Origin: Conexibacter sp. SYSU D00693
Lineage (GTDB): Bacteria > Actinomycetota > Thermoleophilia > Solirubrobacterales > Solirubrobacteraceae
Assembly: GCF_017084525.1 (NCBI RefSeq)
Contig: NZ_CP070950.1
Location: 1,612,001-1,676,000, forward strand
Direction of reading: 5' to 3'
DNA length: 64,000 bases
Shown here in pieces: positions 32,293 to 41,344 of this stretch (position 1 is its first letter; each line of letters opens with the position of its first letter). The notes below the pieces were generated by a model. That model did not search any database. It was given only the letters and a program-made list of their open reading frames with translations, and was not told the DNA's origin. The position numbers and the translations under genes were made by a program.

Positions 32293-33713
32293 TGCATCGC
32301 CGGCGCGGGCTCCATGCCCGGCGCCGGGGCCGGCTTGCTGCGCAGGAACAGCGACAGCGCGAAGGCCAGGACGCAGAGGCCCGCGGAGACGATGATCGCG
32401 TCCTGGAAGCCGGCCGCCGTCGCGCCCGCCGGGTCGAGGCCGTCGTCGGCCGCGGAGACCTCGCCGCGCGTGAGGATCGTGATGAACAGCGCGGTGCCCG
32501 CGGCGCCCGCGACCTGCTGGAGCGTCGTGAAGACGGCGCTGCCGTGCGCGTACAGGTTCATCGGCAGCGCGCCGAGGCCCGCGGACATCAGGGGCGTGAA
32601 CATGAGCGCCAGCGAGACGCCGAGCACGGCGTAGCAGACGACGATCTCCGCGGTGGACGTCGACTGGTCGATCGTCGACATCCACAGCAGCGAGCCGCCG
32701 AGCACGATCGTGGACGGCACCACGAGGGGCCGCGCGCCGTACTGGTCGTACCAGCGCCCGACGAAGGGCGAGAAGAGGCCCATCATCAGGCCGCCCGGCA
32801 GCAGGACGAGGCCCGTCGTGAGCGTCGACGCGTCCCGGGCGTTCTGCATGAACAGCGGCAGCAGGATGATCACGCCGAACAGCGACATCATGCTCACGCC
32901 GATCAGCCCGATCGCGAACGCGAACGTCCGGTGCCGGAACACCCGGATGTCCATGAGCGGGTGGTCGCCGAGGCGGACCTGGCGCCAGCCGAACAGGACG
33001 AGGAACACCGCCCCGACGACGATCGGGACGACCGGCGCGACCGGCGTGTCGCCGCGCGCGTCCTCGCCGATGAGGCTCAGGCCGTAGACCACGCCGCTGA
33101 AGGCGATCGCCGCGAGGACGACGGAGACCACGTCGATCGGCAGCTTGTGCGGCTCGGTGACGTTGCGCACCAGGCGCGCGCCGACGCCGAGCGCGAGCAG
33201 CGCGATCGGCAGGACGATCCAGAACATCCAGCGCCAGCTCAGCCCGCTGAGCACGAGGCCCGAGATGGTCGGGCCGATGGCCGGCGCGACGGCGATGACG
33301 ATGGTGATCGTCCCCATCATCTGGCCGCGGCGCTCCTCGGGCACGAGCGTCATGACCGTCGTCATGAGCAGCGGCATCATCAGCGCGGTGCCCGTCGCCT
33401 GGACGATGCGCCCGACGAGCAGGACCTCGAAGCCCGGCGCCAGCGCCGCGATGAGCGTGCCGGTGCTGAACGCCGCCATCGCCGCGATGTAGATCTGCCG
33501 CGTGTGGAAGCGCTGGAGCAGGTAGCCGGTGACCGGGATGACCGTGGCCATCGTGAGCAGGAAGGCCGTGGTGAGCCACTGCGCCGTGGTCGCCGGGATG
33601 TCCAGGTCGTCCATCAGGTGCGGCAGGGCGACGCCCATGATCGTCTCGTTGAGGATCACGACGAACGTCGCGCCGACGAGCAGGCTGATGAGGCGGAGGT
33701 GGGCGGCGGGCAC
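32289..33713 (-). CDS. MFS multidrug exporter, DHA2 (EmrB/QacA) family
   Basis: A 474-residue transporter with about 14 hydrophobic helices. The N-terminal motif D1 region (VVILNETIMGVALPHLMDDL), motif A region (GYLLQRFHTRQIYIAA) and motif C-like AVAPAIGPTISG are typical of DHA2 proton/drug antiporters. The GTG at 33713 directly precedes AAHLRLISLLVGATFVV. The ORF upstream of it is Arg-rich and non-membrane, so it is unlikely to be coding. It is divergent from a LAL regulator that may control it. Confidence 0.9.
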   Translation of the reverse strand: MPAAHLRLISLLVGATFVVILNETIMGVALPHLMDDLDIPATTAQWLTTAFLLTMATVIPVTGYLLQRFHTRQIYIAAMAAFSTGTLIAALAPGFEVLLVGRIVQATGTALMMPLLMTTVMTLVPEERRGQMMGTITIVIAVAPAIGPTISGLVLSGLSWRWMFWIVLPIALLALGVGARLVRNVTEPHKLPIDVVSVVLAAIAFSGVVYGLSLIGEDARGDTPVAPVVPIVVGAVFLVLFGWRQVRLGDHPLMDIRVFRHRTFAFAIGLIGVSMMSLFGVIILLPLFMQNARDASTLTTGLVLLPGGLMMGLFSPFVGRWYDQYGARPLVVPSTIVLGGSLLWMSTIDQSTSTAEIVVCYAVLGVSLALMFTPLMSAGLGALPMNLYAHGSAVFTTLQQVAGAAGTALFITILTRGEVSAADDGLDPAGATAAGFQDAIIVSAGLCVLAFALSLFLRSKPAPAPGMEPAPAMH

Positions 33714-33832
33714 GCCTGCATGGTTGCACGCGCAACGGCGACGGTCCGTCGCACGTCGTCGAACGGTCCGCGAGTGTGCGCACGCCCACGGACGCCATCG
33801 GCGGCCGGGAGGGCCCATAGACTCGCGGCGTC

Positions 33833-36595
33833 GTGAGCTCCGGGCCACCGCTCGCCGTGCCGGGCCCGCTCCTCGAACGCGCCGACGCGCTCGAGCACAT
33901 CGACGCGCTCCTGCGGCGTCTGCGCGACGGCGTGCCCGGCGTGCTCCTGGTCACGGGCGCCGCCGGCATCGGCAAGACCGCCCTGCTCGCCCATGCCGCG
34001 GCGCGCGCCGCCGGCGAGGGGGTGTCTGTCCTCCACGCGCGGGCCAGCGAGCTCGAGCACGACCTCGCGTTCGGGGTCGTGGCGCAGCTCCTGCCGGGAC
34101 AGACCGCCGCGCCCGGCGCCCAGGACGACCTGCACGCGAGCCTCGACCGGCGCTTCTGGCAGCTGGCCGAGCGCACCGCCGACGGCCCGGTGCTCGTCAC
34201 CGTCGACGATGCCCAGTGGGCCGACGAGGCGTCGCTGCGCTGGTTGACCTACACGGCCCGCCGGCTTGCCGGTCTGCCCGTGCTCCTGGCGGCGACGATC
34301 CGCACGGGCGAGGACGCCGAGCACCCGGCGCTCGACGGGCTCGTCGCGCTCGAGGAGGCGCACACGGTGGCGCCGCGGCCGCTCTCGGCCTGGGCGGCCG
34401 CGACGCTGCTCGAGGAGGCGCTGGGGACCTCGCCCGCGCCGGCCTTCGCCGAGGCGTGCTGGGAGCAGACCGGCGGCAACCCCTTCCTGCTGTCGGTCCT
34501 CGCCTCCGACCTCGTCGAGGCCGGCGTGACGCCCGACGCCGGGAACGTCGCGCGCGTGCGCGCGGCCGCGCCCGAGCGCGTGGCCGCCTGGGTCGCCCGG
34601 CGGGTCGCACGGCTCGGCGACGACGCCCGCGCCGTGGCCCAGGCGGCCGCCGCCACCGGCGGCGGCGAGGACCTACCGCTGGTGTGCGCGATCGCCGGGA
34701 TCGACGAGGCCCGTGGCGCCACGGCGGCCGCGGCGCTCGTCGCGGCCGGGCTGCTCGAGGACGCCGCGCCGATGCGCCTGCGCCACCCGCTCGTGCGCGC
34801 GGCCCTCGAGGCCTCGCAGACCGCGCCCGAGCGCGTCGTGCTCCACGCGCGTGCCGCGGAGCTGCTCGCGGCCCGCGGTGCGCCGTCGGGACGCGTCGCC
34901 ACGCACCTGGTCGCCGCCGGCGGCGGACGCGGGGACGCCGCCGCCGTCGAGCACCTCCGCGCCGCCGCGCGCGACGCCGCCGACCAGGGCGTCCCGGAGC
35001 AGGCGGTGCGGCTGCTGGAGCGCGCGCTGGCCGAGCCCCCGCCCCCGCACCGGCGGCCCGAGGTGCTGCGCGAGCTGGGCGCCGCCGCGCTCGCCGCCTC
35101 CGACGACCGGGCCGGCCTGCTGCTGCGCGACGCCCGCCGTGCGACGGACGACCCCGCGGTGCGCGCGCAGCTCGCGCTGCAGGTGGCGGTGGCCGACTAC
35201 GCCGCGGGCCGCCACGCCGACGGCGTCGCCACCGCGCGCGAGGCCGTCCAGGAGCTCCGCGACCGCCCGGAGCTGCGCGAGCAGTGGCTCACGCTCGAGG
35301 CGTTCCTCGCGCTGCTGAGCCGCTACGACCTCGCCACGGCCGACACCGCCGGCGCACGGATCCGCGAGCTGGCCGCGACCCTCGAGGACGACGACGGCCT
35401 CGGCGCCCGGCTCGTGCGCCTGCGCGCGCGGGCCGACGCGCCCGGGACGAGCGCCGACGAGGTCGCGGCGCTCAGCCGCGAGCGCCTGGCGCTCCTCGGG
35501 CTCGAGCCGTGGTCGGCGCCGGTCGAGGCGATCGGCGAGGGGATGATGCTGCTGCACGCCGGGCGCGTCGACGACGTGCGCCGGCTGACCGCCGACCTGC
35601 TGGCCGAGGCGCGCCGGCGCGGCTCACCTTCGCGCCACGCCGTCGCCCTCGCGATCCGCGGCGCCGCCGCCCTGGACACCGGCGACCTCGACGCCGCCGA
35701 GGCCGACTTCGGCCAGGCGATGGAGCTCTGGACCGCCGGCGGCAGCCTGCACCTGGCCCGCTCGCTGGTCGGCCTCTGGCTGCAGACCGCGTCCGCGACG
35801 GGACGCTTCGCGGCGGCCGACGCGCTGGCGGCCGAGCACGGTCTCGTCGGCGCGGTCCCCGAGCACATGATCTTCAACCCGCTCCTGCACGGCCGCGGCG
35901 TGCTGCGCCTTGCCCAGGGGCGGACCGCCGAGGGCATCGCGGACCTCGAGGAGCTCGGCCGCCGGCACGCCCGGTGGTCGATGACGCGGCCGATCCCGCC
36001 GTGGCGCTCGGTGCTGGCGCTCGCCCTCGACGACCAGGGGCGTGCCCGGGCGCTCGTCGACGAGGAGCTCGAGCTGGCCCGGCGGTGGGGCACGGCGCGG
36101 ACGATCGCCCAGGCGCAGCGGGCCGACGGGCTGCTGACCGGCGGTGAGGCGGGGCTCCGCGCGCTCGCGAGCGCGGCGAAGCTGCTCGAGGACGGACCCT
36201 GGCGGCTGGACCGAGCTCGCGCGCGCGGGGACCTCGGCGCCGCGCTGCGCCGCGCTGGCGAGCGGCGCGCCGCGCGCGAGCACCTCGTCGTGGCGCTCGA
36301 CGAGGCGCACGCCTGTGGCGCCCACGTCCTCGCCGACCGCCTCGAGGACGAGCTGCGCGCCAGCGGCGCCAAGCCGCGACGGCGCTCGATCAGCGGCCTC
36401 GACGCGCTCACCCCCAGCGAGCTGCGCGTCGCTCGGCTCGCCGCCGGTGGCGCGAGCAACCGCGAGATCGCCCAGACGCTGTTCGTGACGATGGCGACCG
36501 TCGAGACCCACCTCTCGCGGTGCTACCGCAAGCTCGACGTGACCGGCCGCGGCGGGCTCGCCGACGCGCTGGGCGACGACGCCGACGGCGCCTGA
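33833..36595 (+). CDS. LAL-type LuxR transcriptional regulator with AAA domain
   Basis: A 920-residue regulator. Walker A is VTGAAGIGKTALLAHA and Walker B VLVTVDDAQWADEAS. A long TPR-like helical region follows, and the C-terminal LuxR HTH is LTPSELRVARLAAGGASNRE plus IAQTLFVTMATVETHLSRCY. The GTG at 33833 has TAGACT 9 nt upstream. It is divergent from the MFS exporter, with 119 nt between their starts, the usual layout for a regulator and its target. It is followed by a strong bidirectional terminator. Confidence 0.9.
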   Translation: MSSGPPLAVPGPLLERADALEHIDALLRRLRDGVPGVLLVTGAAGIGKTALLAHAAARAAGEGVSVLHARASELEHDLAFGVVAQLLPGQTAAPGAQDDLHASLDRRFWQLAERTADGPVLVTVDDAQWADEASLRWLTYTARRLAGLPVLLAATIRTGEDAEHPALDGLVALEEAHTVAPRPLSAWAAATLLEEALGTSPAPAFAEACWEQTGGNPFLLSVLASDLVEAGVTPDAGNVARVRAAAPERVAAWVARRVARLGDDARAVAQAAAATGGGEDLPLVCAIAGIDEARGATAAAALVAAGLLEDAAPMRLRHPLVRAALEASQTAPERVVLHARAAELLAARGAPSGRVATHLVAAGGGRGDAAAVEHLRAAARDAADQGVPEQAVRLLERALAEPPPPHRRPEVLRELGAAALAASDDRAGLLLRDARRATDDPAVRAQLALQVAVADYAAGRHADGVATAREAVQELRDRPELREQWLTLEAFLALLSRYDLATADTAGARIRELAATLEDDDGLGARLVRLRARADAPGTSADEVAALSRERLALLGLEPWSAPVEAIGEGMMLLHAGRVDDVRRLTADLLAEARRRGSPSRHAVALAIRGAAALDTGDLDAAEADFGQAMELWTAGGSLHLARSLVGLWLQTASATGRFAAADALAAEHGLVGAVPEHMIFNPLLHGRGVLRLAQGRTAEGIADLEELGRRHARWSMTRPIPPWRSVLALALDDQGRARALVDEELELARRWGTARTIAQAQRADGLLTGGEAGLRALASAAKLLEDGPWRLDRARARGDLGAALRRAGERRAAREHLVVALDEAHACGAHVLADRLEDELRASGAKPRRRSISGLDALTPSELRVARLAAGGASNREIAQTLFVTMATVETHLSRCYRKLDVTGRGGLADALGDDADGA

Positions 36596-36626
36596 CCGGC
36601 CGCGCCCGCGGCGTCCCACACACGCC

Positions 36627-36654
36627 GAAGGCCCGCCGTCACCGGCGGGCCTTC
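36627..36654. terminator. Bidirectional rho-independent-type hairpin
   Basis: A perfect 12-bp stem, GAAGGCCCGCCG (36627-36638) and CGGCGGGCCTTC (36643-36654), with a 4-nt loop. It lies between the convergent LAL regulator and tmRNA gene, 9 nt beyond the tmRNA 3' end. There is no long T run, as is common in very GC-rich genomes. Confidence 0.8.
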
Positions 36655-36663
36655 GTGAGCTGA

Positions 36664-37036
36664 GGTGGAGACGGCGGGAATCGAACCCGCGTCCGCGATC
36701 GCGCTCGGGGCAGCGTCTACGAGCGTAGCCAGCACTCTGTGATCTCGTCCTCGGGTCGCCGTACTGGCAGGGTCACCTCGGACCAGCCCCCTGAAGATGT
36801 CCCCGGATCGGCGAGGGCGGGCCTCACCGGGTGAGCCGACGTGTTGATCCCAGGCCCCCGCTGTCGGCGGGCGGAGGCGGGGACCTCACCTACTCAGTCA
36901 GTGATGACTAAGCGGCGAGGGCGTACTCGTGAGAGTCCGCACGTATTGGTTGTGCCGGGTGTTTCACGAGGCCTCCCGACAACCTCGGCTCGCAACCACC
37001 CCTGCGGAATCGACCACGTCGAAGCCTGTCGTCCCC
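36664..37036 (-). ncRNA. ssrA: Transfer-messenger RNA (tmRNA)
   Basis: The 5' end (GGGGACGACAGGCTTCGACG, at 37036) pairs over 7 bp (one G-U) with the 3' end (CGTCTCC plus discriminator A), forming the tRNA-like acceptor stem. The T-arm GGTTCGATTCCCGCC-type sequence is present near 36680, and only CC of the terminal CCA is encoded. The tag frame occupies 36908-36940 and reads ADSHEYALAA followed by TAG. The ending YALAA is the classic degradation signal. At about 373 nt the length is normal. smpB lies 4.3 kb away on the same strand. Confidence 0.97.
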
Positions 37037-37063
37037 AGGGATGTCCTTCGTCCTGCGCGACCC

Positions 37064-37069
37064 ATTGTA
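37064..37069 (-). promoter_or_regulatory. Putative -10 of the ssrA promoter
   Basis: The minus strand reads TACAAT here, the best -10 hexamer in the region. It is 27 nt upstream of the mature tmRNA 5' end, so a leader of about 20 nt would be removed by RNase P. No convincing -35 lies at 16-18 nt. Confidence 0.5.
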
Positions 37070-37169
37070 GCGACCCCCACCTGCCGCAGAGCGCCGCGGA
37101 CAGGGAGCGCCAGCGCGCCAGTGCTGGCGCGTTCTGATCCGCCGGCGAGCGGCCCGCGCACACCGAGCC

Positions 37170-37859
37170 ATGACCATCACCCGGACCATCACGGCCATCG
37201 GCGCCGCGGCCGCGCTGGCCCTCGGCGCTGCCGCCTGCGGCGACGACGACGACAGCTCCGAGAGCTCCTCGGGCTCCGCCGCCACCCAGCAGCAGAGCAC
37301 GCCCCAGCCGGCCGCGCAGGTCGACGACCTCTCCGGCGGCGACACCACCAAGGTGACGCTCGACGCCGGCTTCGTCGAGGCCCTCGGCACCCTCAAGCTC
37401 ACGCCCGCGCCCGTCGGCGAGGGCTCCATCTCCAAGAAGGGCGTCGCGTCCTTCCCCATCACCGGCGGCAACGTCACCTACTACAAGCCCGGCACCGTCA
37501 ACCCCTACGTCCAGGGCGAGATCGACCACGACGGCTCCGGCCTGTCCCTCACGGGCGGGGGCAAGAAGGTGGAGCTGACGGACTTCGTCATCGACCCCGG
37601 CAAGTCGGTCCTCACCGGCAAGGTGACCGTCGACGGCGAGGAGGCCGCCCCGAGCGCGCCGCTGTTCTTCCTCGACGGCCGCACGCTGGAGCCGCTGCGC
37701 ACGAACGCCGACGGCTCGAAGGCCGTGCTCCAGGGCACGACCGTGAAGCTCAAGCAGGAGGCCGCTGACCTCCTGAACCAGACGTTCGGCACCGACGCCC
37801 TCGAGGGCGGCCTGGTGATCGGCGTCGCCAAGATCACGGTCGACACCGGCGCCGCCTAG
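37170..37859 (+). CDS. Secreted lipoprotein of unknown function
   Basis: A 229-residue lipoprotein: signal ITAIGAAAALALGAAAC with a lipobox-type LGAAAC, followed by an Asp/Ser-rich linker (GDDDDSSESSSGSA). The mature domain is beta-rich (FPITGGNVTYYKPGTVNPYV, then SGLSLTGGGKKVELTDFVID). It resembles the secreted substrate-free beta domains found in actinobacteria, but I do not recognise a named family. It lies between tmRNA and the oligoendopeptidase gene, transcribed away from tmRNA. Confidence 0.75.
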   Translation: MTITRTITAIGAAAALALGAAACGDDDDSSESSSGSAATQQQSTPQPAAQVDDLSGGDTTKVTLDAGFVEALGTLKLTPAPVGEGSISKKGVASFPITGGNVTYYKPGTVNPYVQGEIDHDGSGLSLTGGGKKVELTDFVIDPGKSVLTGKVTVDGEEAAPSAPLFFLDGRTLEPLRTNADGSKAVLQGTTVKLKQEAADLLNQTFGTDALEGGLVIGVAKITVDTGAA

Positions 37860-37904
37860 TCGACCACCGCGCGGGCTCGAGGTCCCGGTCGTAGGCTGCG
37901 GTGC

Positions 37905-39707
37905 ATGAGCACCGCGCTGGACGACGTCGCCTGGGACCTCGAGCCGCTCGTGGACGGCGAGGGCGAGGCGGGCTGCGACCGCCTCCTGGCCGAGGCGCAG
38001 GAGCGTGCCTCGGCCTTCGCCGCCGCCCACCAGGGCAAGGTCGCGGACTTCGACGGACCGGCGCTGGCCGCTGCCGTCGAGGAGCTCGCCGCGATCTCCG
38101 AGCTCGTCGGCAAGGCCGGCTCCTACGCGTCGCTGCGCTTCAGCACCGACACCGCCGACCCCGCCAACGGCGCCCTCATGGCCCGCGTCCAGGAGGGCGC
38201 GACGGCCGTCGAGACCGCGCTGGTGTTCTTCGAGCTCGAGTGGGCCGCGCTGGACGATGCGCGCGCCGACGAGCTCCTGCAGGCCGAGGGCCTCGACAAG
38301 GCCCGCCACCATCTGCGCACCGCGCGCCGCTACCGGCCGCACCTGCTCTCCGAGGCCGAGGAGAAGCTCCTGGCCGAGAAGTCCCAGACCGGCCGCGACG
38401 CGTGGACGCGCCTGTTCTCCGAGGTCACGAGCGCCATCCAGGTCGACCTCCCGGACGCCGACGGTCCCGCGCCGCTGGACGTCGCCCTCAGCCGGCTCAT
38501 GTCCAACGACCGCGACGTGCGCGCCTCGACCGCGGAGGCCGTGACCACCGCGCTCGAGCCGGGGCTGCGGGTGCGCGCGTTCATCTTCAACACGCTCCTG
38601 CAGGACAAGGCCGTCGACGACCGCCTGCGGGCGTTCCCGACGTGGATCTCGAGCCGCAACCTCTCCAACGAGGCCTCCGACGAGTCGGTCCAGGCGCTCG
38701 TCGAGGCGGTCCGCTCGCAGTACGAGCTGCCGCGTCGCTGGTACCGCCTCAAGGCCCGGCTGCTCGGCCTCGACCGCCTCAAGGACTTCGACCGCATGGC
38801 CGCGGTGACCGCCGAGGACGAGGAGGTCGGCTGGGACGAGGCGCGCGACATCGTCCTGGACTCCTTCGACGCCTTCTCCCCCGTGCTGTCGGGGACGGCC
38901 AAGCGGTTCTTCGACGAGCAGTGGATCGACGCGCCGGTGCGCCCGGCCAAGCGCGGTGGCGCGTTCTGCGCCTACACGGTGCCCTCGGTCCACCCGTACG
39001 TCCTCCTGAACTACACCTCCAAGCGCCGCGACGTGCTGACGCTGGCCCACGAGCTGGGCCACGGCCTGCACGCCGCCCTGGCCCAGCCGCGCGGCGTCTT
39101 CGAGCAGCACACGCCGCTCACGCTGGCAGAGACTGCCTCGGTGTTCGGCGAGACGCTGGTCTTCCGCCGCCTGCTCGACCAGGCCGACACGCCCGAGTCG
39201 CGCCTCAGCCTGCTCGCGTCGAACATCGAGGACGCGATCGCGACGGTCTTCCGCCAGGTCGCCATGAACCGCTTCGAGGACCTCGCCCACACGGCGCGCC
39301 GCGAGCAGGGCGAGCTGAGCATCGAGCGCATCGGCGAGCTGTGGGGCCAGTCGCAGGAGGAGCTGCTGGGCGACGCCGTCGAGGTGACCGACGGCTACCG
39401 GACGTGGTGGTCCTACGTCCCGCACTTCATCGGGACCCCGGGCTACGTCTACGCCTACGCCTACGGCCAGCTGCTCGCGCTGTCGGTCTACCAGCGCTAC
39501 GCCGACGAGGGCGAGCCGTTCGTCGACCGCTACGTCGAGCTGCTGTCCGCCGGCGGCTCGAAGTCGCCGGAGGACCTCGCGGCGATCGCCGGCCTCGACC
39601 TCGCCGACCCAGGCTTCTGGACCAGCGGCCTCGAGCTCGTCGAGCAGCGCCTCGAGCAGGCCGAGGCGGCGGCCGACGAGGTGCTGCGCGAGCGCGCGGG
39701 CGCCTAG
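37905..39707 (+). CDS. pepF: M3-family oligoendopeptidase F
   Basis: A 600-residue zinc oligopeptidase of the M3B family. The HExxH motif with downstream Glu is in LTLAHELGHGLHAALAQ followed by TLAETASVFGE. The C-terminal YAYAYGQLLALSVYQRY supplies the transition-state Tyr/His region. Cytosolic; it would recycle short peptides. The ATG at 37905 has TAGGCT 7 nt upstream and no Shine-Dalgarno, so it is probably leaderless. Confidence 0.93.
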   Translation: MSTALDDVAWDLEPLVDGEGEAGCDRLLAEAQERASAFAAAHQGKVADFDGPALAAAVEELAAISELVGKAGSYASLRFSTDTADPANGALMARVQEGATAVETALVFFELEWAALDDARADELLQAEGLDKARHHLRTARRYRPHLLSEAEEKLLAEKSQTGRDAWTRLFSEVTSAIQVDLPDADGPAPLDVALSRLMSNDRDVRASTAEAVTTALEPGLRVRAFIFNTLLQDKAVDDRLRAFPTWISSRNLSNEASDESVQALVEAVRSQYELPRRWYRLKARLLGLDRLKDFDRMAAVTAEDEEVGWDEARDIVLDSFDAFSPVLSGTAKRFFDEQWIDAPVRPAKRGGAFCAYTVPSVHPYVLLNYTSKRRDVLTLAHELGHGLHAALAQPRGVFEQHTPLTLAETASVFGETLVFRRLLDQADTPESRLSLLASNIEDAIATVFRQVAMNRFEDLAHTARREQGELSIERIGELWGQSQEELLGDAVEVTDGYRTWWSYVPHFIGTPGYVYAYAYGQLLALSVYQRYADEGEPFVDRYVELLSAGGSKSPEDLAAIAGLDLADPGFWTSGLELVEQRLEQAEAAADEVLRERAGA

Positions 39708-39732
39708 CCCAGGGCTACCCTGGAGGGGGCAG

Positions 39733-40611
39733 ATGGACCGCCCGTCGCCCCCTCCGCAGTGGCTGCCGCCCGTGCCGGCCGCCGACCCGCCGGCCCCGGC
39801 TGCTCCGCCGCCCGCGTCGCAGCAGCCCGAGCCGGAGCAGAGCGCGCTCAAGCGCGCGCTCGGCCCGCTCTTCCTCGTCGTCGCCCTGGTGGCGAAGTTC
39901 GGGAAGGTCGCGTTCGTCGCCGTCAAGGGCCTGAAGTTCCTGACGACCTCCGCGACGATGCTCGTCTCGGTCGCCGCCTACGCGCTGATCTGGGGCTGGA
40001 AGTTCGCCGTCGGCTTCGTGCTGCTCCTCCTGGTCCACGAGTACGGCCATGTGCTCCAGCTGCGCCGGGAGGGGATCAAGGCCAGCGCACCGATCTTCAT
40101 CCCGTTCATGGGCGCCCTCATCTGGGCGAAGTCCCTCGGCAAGGACGCGGTGGCGGAGGCGCGCGTCGGCCTCGCCGGCCCGATCCTCGGCTCGCTCGGC
40201 GCCGCGGTCTGCATGGTCATCGGCTTCGCGACCGACGAGGACTTCTGGAAGGCCCTCGCGTTCACGGGCTTCTTCCTGAACCTCTTCAACCTGCTGCCCC
40301 TGGGCTTCCTGGACGGGGCGCGCGCCGCGGCGGCCATGTCCCCGTGGATGTGGCTGGTCGGCGTGTTCGGCGCGGTCGTGCTGACGCTGACGTTCCCGAA
40401 CCCGATCATCGTCCTGCTCACGCTGCTCGGGATCTGGGAGACCTACCGCCGGTTCAAGGACCTGCGCAGCGGCGACCCGCAGATCACGGAGTACTACCGC
40501 GTCTCCCCGCGCAACCGGCTGCTGGTCGCCGCGGTCTACCTCGGGCTCATCGCGCTGCTCGTGCTCGGCATGGACGCGACGCACATCGAGCGCGACTTCG
40601 ACGACGTCTGA
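39733..40611 (+). CDS. Site-2 protease family (M50) intramembrane metalloprotease
   Basis: A 292-residue membrane protein. After a Pro-rich cytosolic N-terminus (about 40 residues) come several helices, including VGFVLLLLVHEYGHVLQL with the HExxH zinc motif (HEYGH) inside the membrane and LFNLLPLGFLDGARAA, the second S2P motif with the metal-ligand Asp. Such proteases cleave membrane-bound anti-sigma factors or other regulators. Whether it acts on either ECF system in this window is open. TACCCT and a GGAGGGGG run precede the ATG. Confidence 0.88.
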   Translation: MDRPSPPPQWLPPVPAADPPAPAAPPPASQQPEPEQSALKRALGPLFLVVALVAKFGKVAFVAVKGLKFLTTSATMLVSVAAYALIWGWKFAVGFVLLLLVHEYGHVLQLRREGIKASAPIFIPFMGALIWAKSLGKDAVAEARVGLAGPILGSLGAAVCMVIGFATDEDFWKALAFTGFFLNLFNLLPLGFLDGARAAAAMSPWMWLVGVFGAVVLTLTFPNPIIVLLTLLGIWETYRRFKDLRSGDPQITEYYRVSPRNRLLVAAVYLGLIALLVLGMDATHIERDFDDV

Positions 40612-40621
40612 GCAACCGAGG

Positions 40622-40660
40622 TTGACAGTCGCTCATCGCGTCAACTACGGTTGACGCGAT
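40622..40660 (+). promoter_or_regulatory. Promoter and palindromic operator of the HTH/Clp-N operon
   Basis: TTGACA (40622-40627) and TACGGT (40646-40651) are 18 nt apart, and the ATG follows 7 nt later, giving a leaderless sigma-70-type promoter. A perfect 11-bp inverted repeat, ATCGCGTCAAC (40635-40645) and GTTGACGCGAT (40650-40660), with a 4-nt centre covers the -10 and runs into the start codon. The -35 also lies within a GTTGAC half-site. This is a strong candidate autoregulatory operator. Confidence 0.75.
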
Positions 40661-40862
40661 GCTGCAGGACGTCGCCACCCCGGAGACCCCCGAGGACGGG
40701 CTCGCCGCCGTGGTGGCGTTGCGCCGCCTGGCCGATCGCCTCGAGGACGCCGAGGTCGAGCGCGCCCTGCGCGACGGGTGGACGTGGCAGCAGGTCGCGG
40801 AGGCGCTCGGCGTCACGCGCCAGGCCGTCCACAAGAAGCACGCGAAGCGGCTCGGCCGCTAG
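40659..40862 (+). CDS. Small helix-turn-helix DNA-binding protein
   Basis: A 67-residue protein whose C-terminal half is an HTH (GWTWQQVAEALGVTRQAVHK followed by basic KHAKRLGR). The N-terminal helix (AAVVALRRLADRLEDAEVER) probably dimerises, fitting the palindromic operator in front of the gene. Its TAG stop overlaps the AGGAGG Shine-Dalgarno of the next gene, so it is an operon with the Clp-N protein. It is most likely an autoregulated repressor. Confidence 0.85.
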   Translation: MLQDVATPETPEDGLAAVVALRRLADRLEDAEVERALRDGWTWQQVAEALGVTRQAVHKKHAKRLGR

Positions 40863-40873
40863 GAGGCGACGAC

Positions 40874-41335
40874 GTGTTCGAGCGGTTCACGAAGGACGCC
40901 AAGGGCGTGGTGCTCACCGCGCTGGAGGAGGCGCGGCGCGAGGGCGCGACCAGGACCGAGGCCGAGCACCTGCTGCTCGCGCTGGCGACCCGCAGCGGCG
41001 GTCGCGCGCAGGAGCTGCTGGCGGCGCAGGGTCTGGACGAGGCGGGCGTGCGCGAGGCGCTGCGCGCGGAGGAGGAGCGGAGCCTAGCCGCCGTCGGGAT
41101 CGCGCCGCCCGAGCTGCCCGAGCCCCGGCCCGCGCTCAAGCACCCGAGGACCGGCACGTCGGCGAAGGTCGCGCTCGAGCGCAGCCTCAAGGCCGCGACG
41201 CGCCAACGCACGAAGCGCCTGGGCCCCGAGCACGTCCTGCTCGGCCTGCTGGAGGCCGAGGGCGGCCGCGTCCCGCGCGCGCTCGCGCACGCCGGGGTGG
41301 ATCGCGAGGCGCTGGCGGCCGCCGCCGGCACCTAG
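40874..41335 (+). CDS. Stand-alone Clp N-terminal domain protein
   Basis: A 153-residue protein consisting of two Clp_N repeats (first FTKDAKGVVLTALEEARREG to EAEHLLLALATR; second SAKVALERSLKAATRQRTKR to GPEHVLLGLLEA). It has no AAA module, so it cannot unfold substrates by itself. It may be an adaptor, a competitor for ClpC substrate binding or a stress sensor. The GTG at 40874 has AGGAGG 7 nt upstream. It is co-transcribed with the small HTH gene, and its 3' end is 9 nt from the convergent smpB. Confidence 0.85.
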   Translation: MFERFTKDAKGVVLTALEEARREGATRTEAEHLLLALATRSGGRAQELLAAQGLDEAGVREALRAEEERSLAAVGIAPPELPEPRPALKHPRTGTSAKVALERSLKAATRQRTKRLGPEHVLLGLLEAEGGRVPRALAHAGVDREALAAAAGT

Positions 41336-41344
41336 CAGGCGCGT

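Noticed and set aside
36664-36700. Separate tRNA gene
   Set aside because: The TTCGATTCCCGCC T-arm belongs to the tRNA-like end of tmRNA; there is no anticodon arm.
36894-39926. 1010-residue minus-strand ORF across the lipoprotein and pepF genes
   Set aside because: It is a shadow of the plus-strand genes and runs into the tmRNA.
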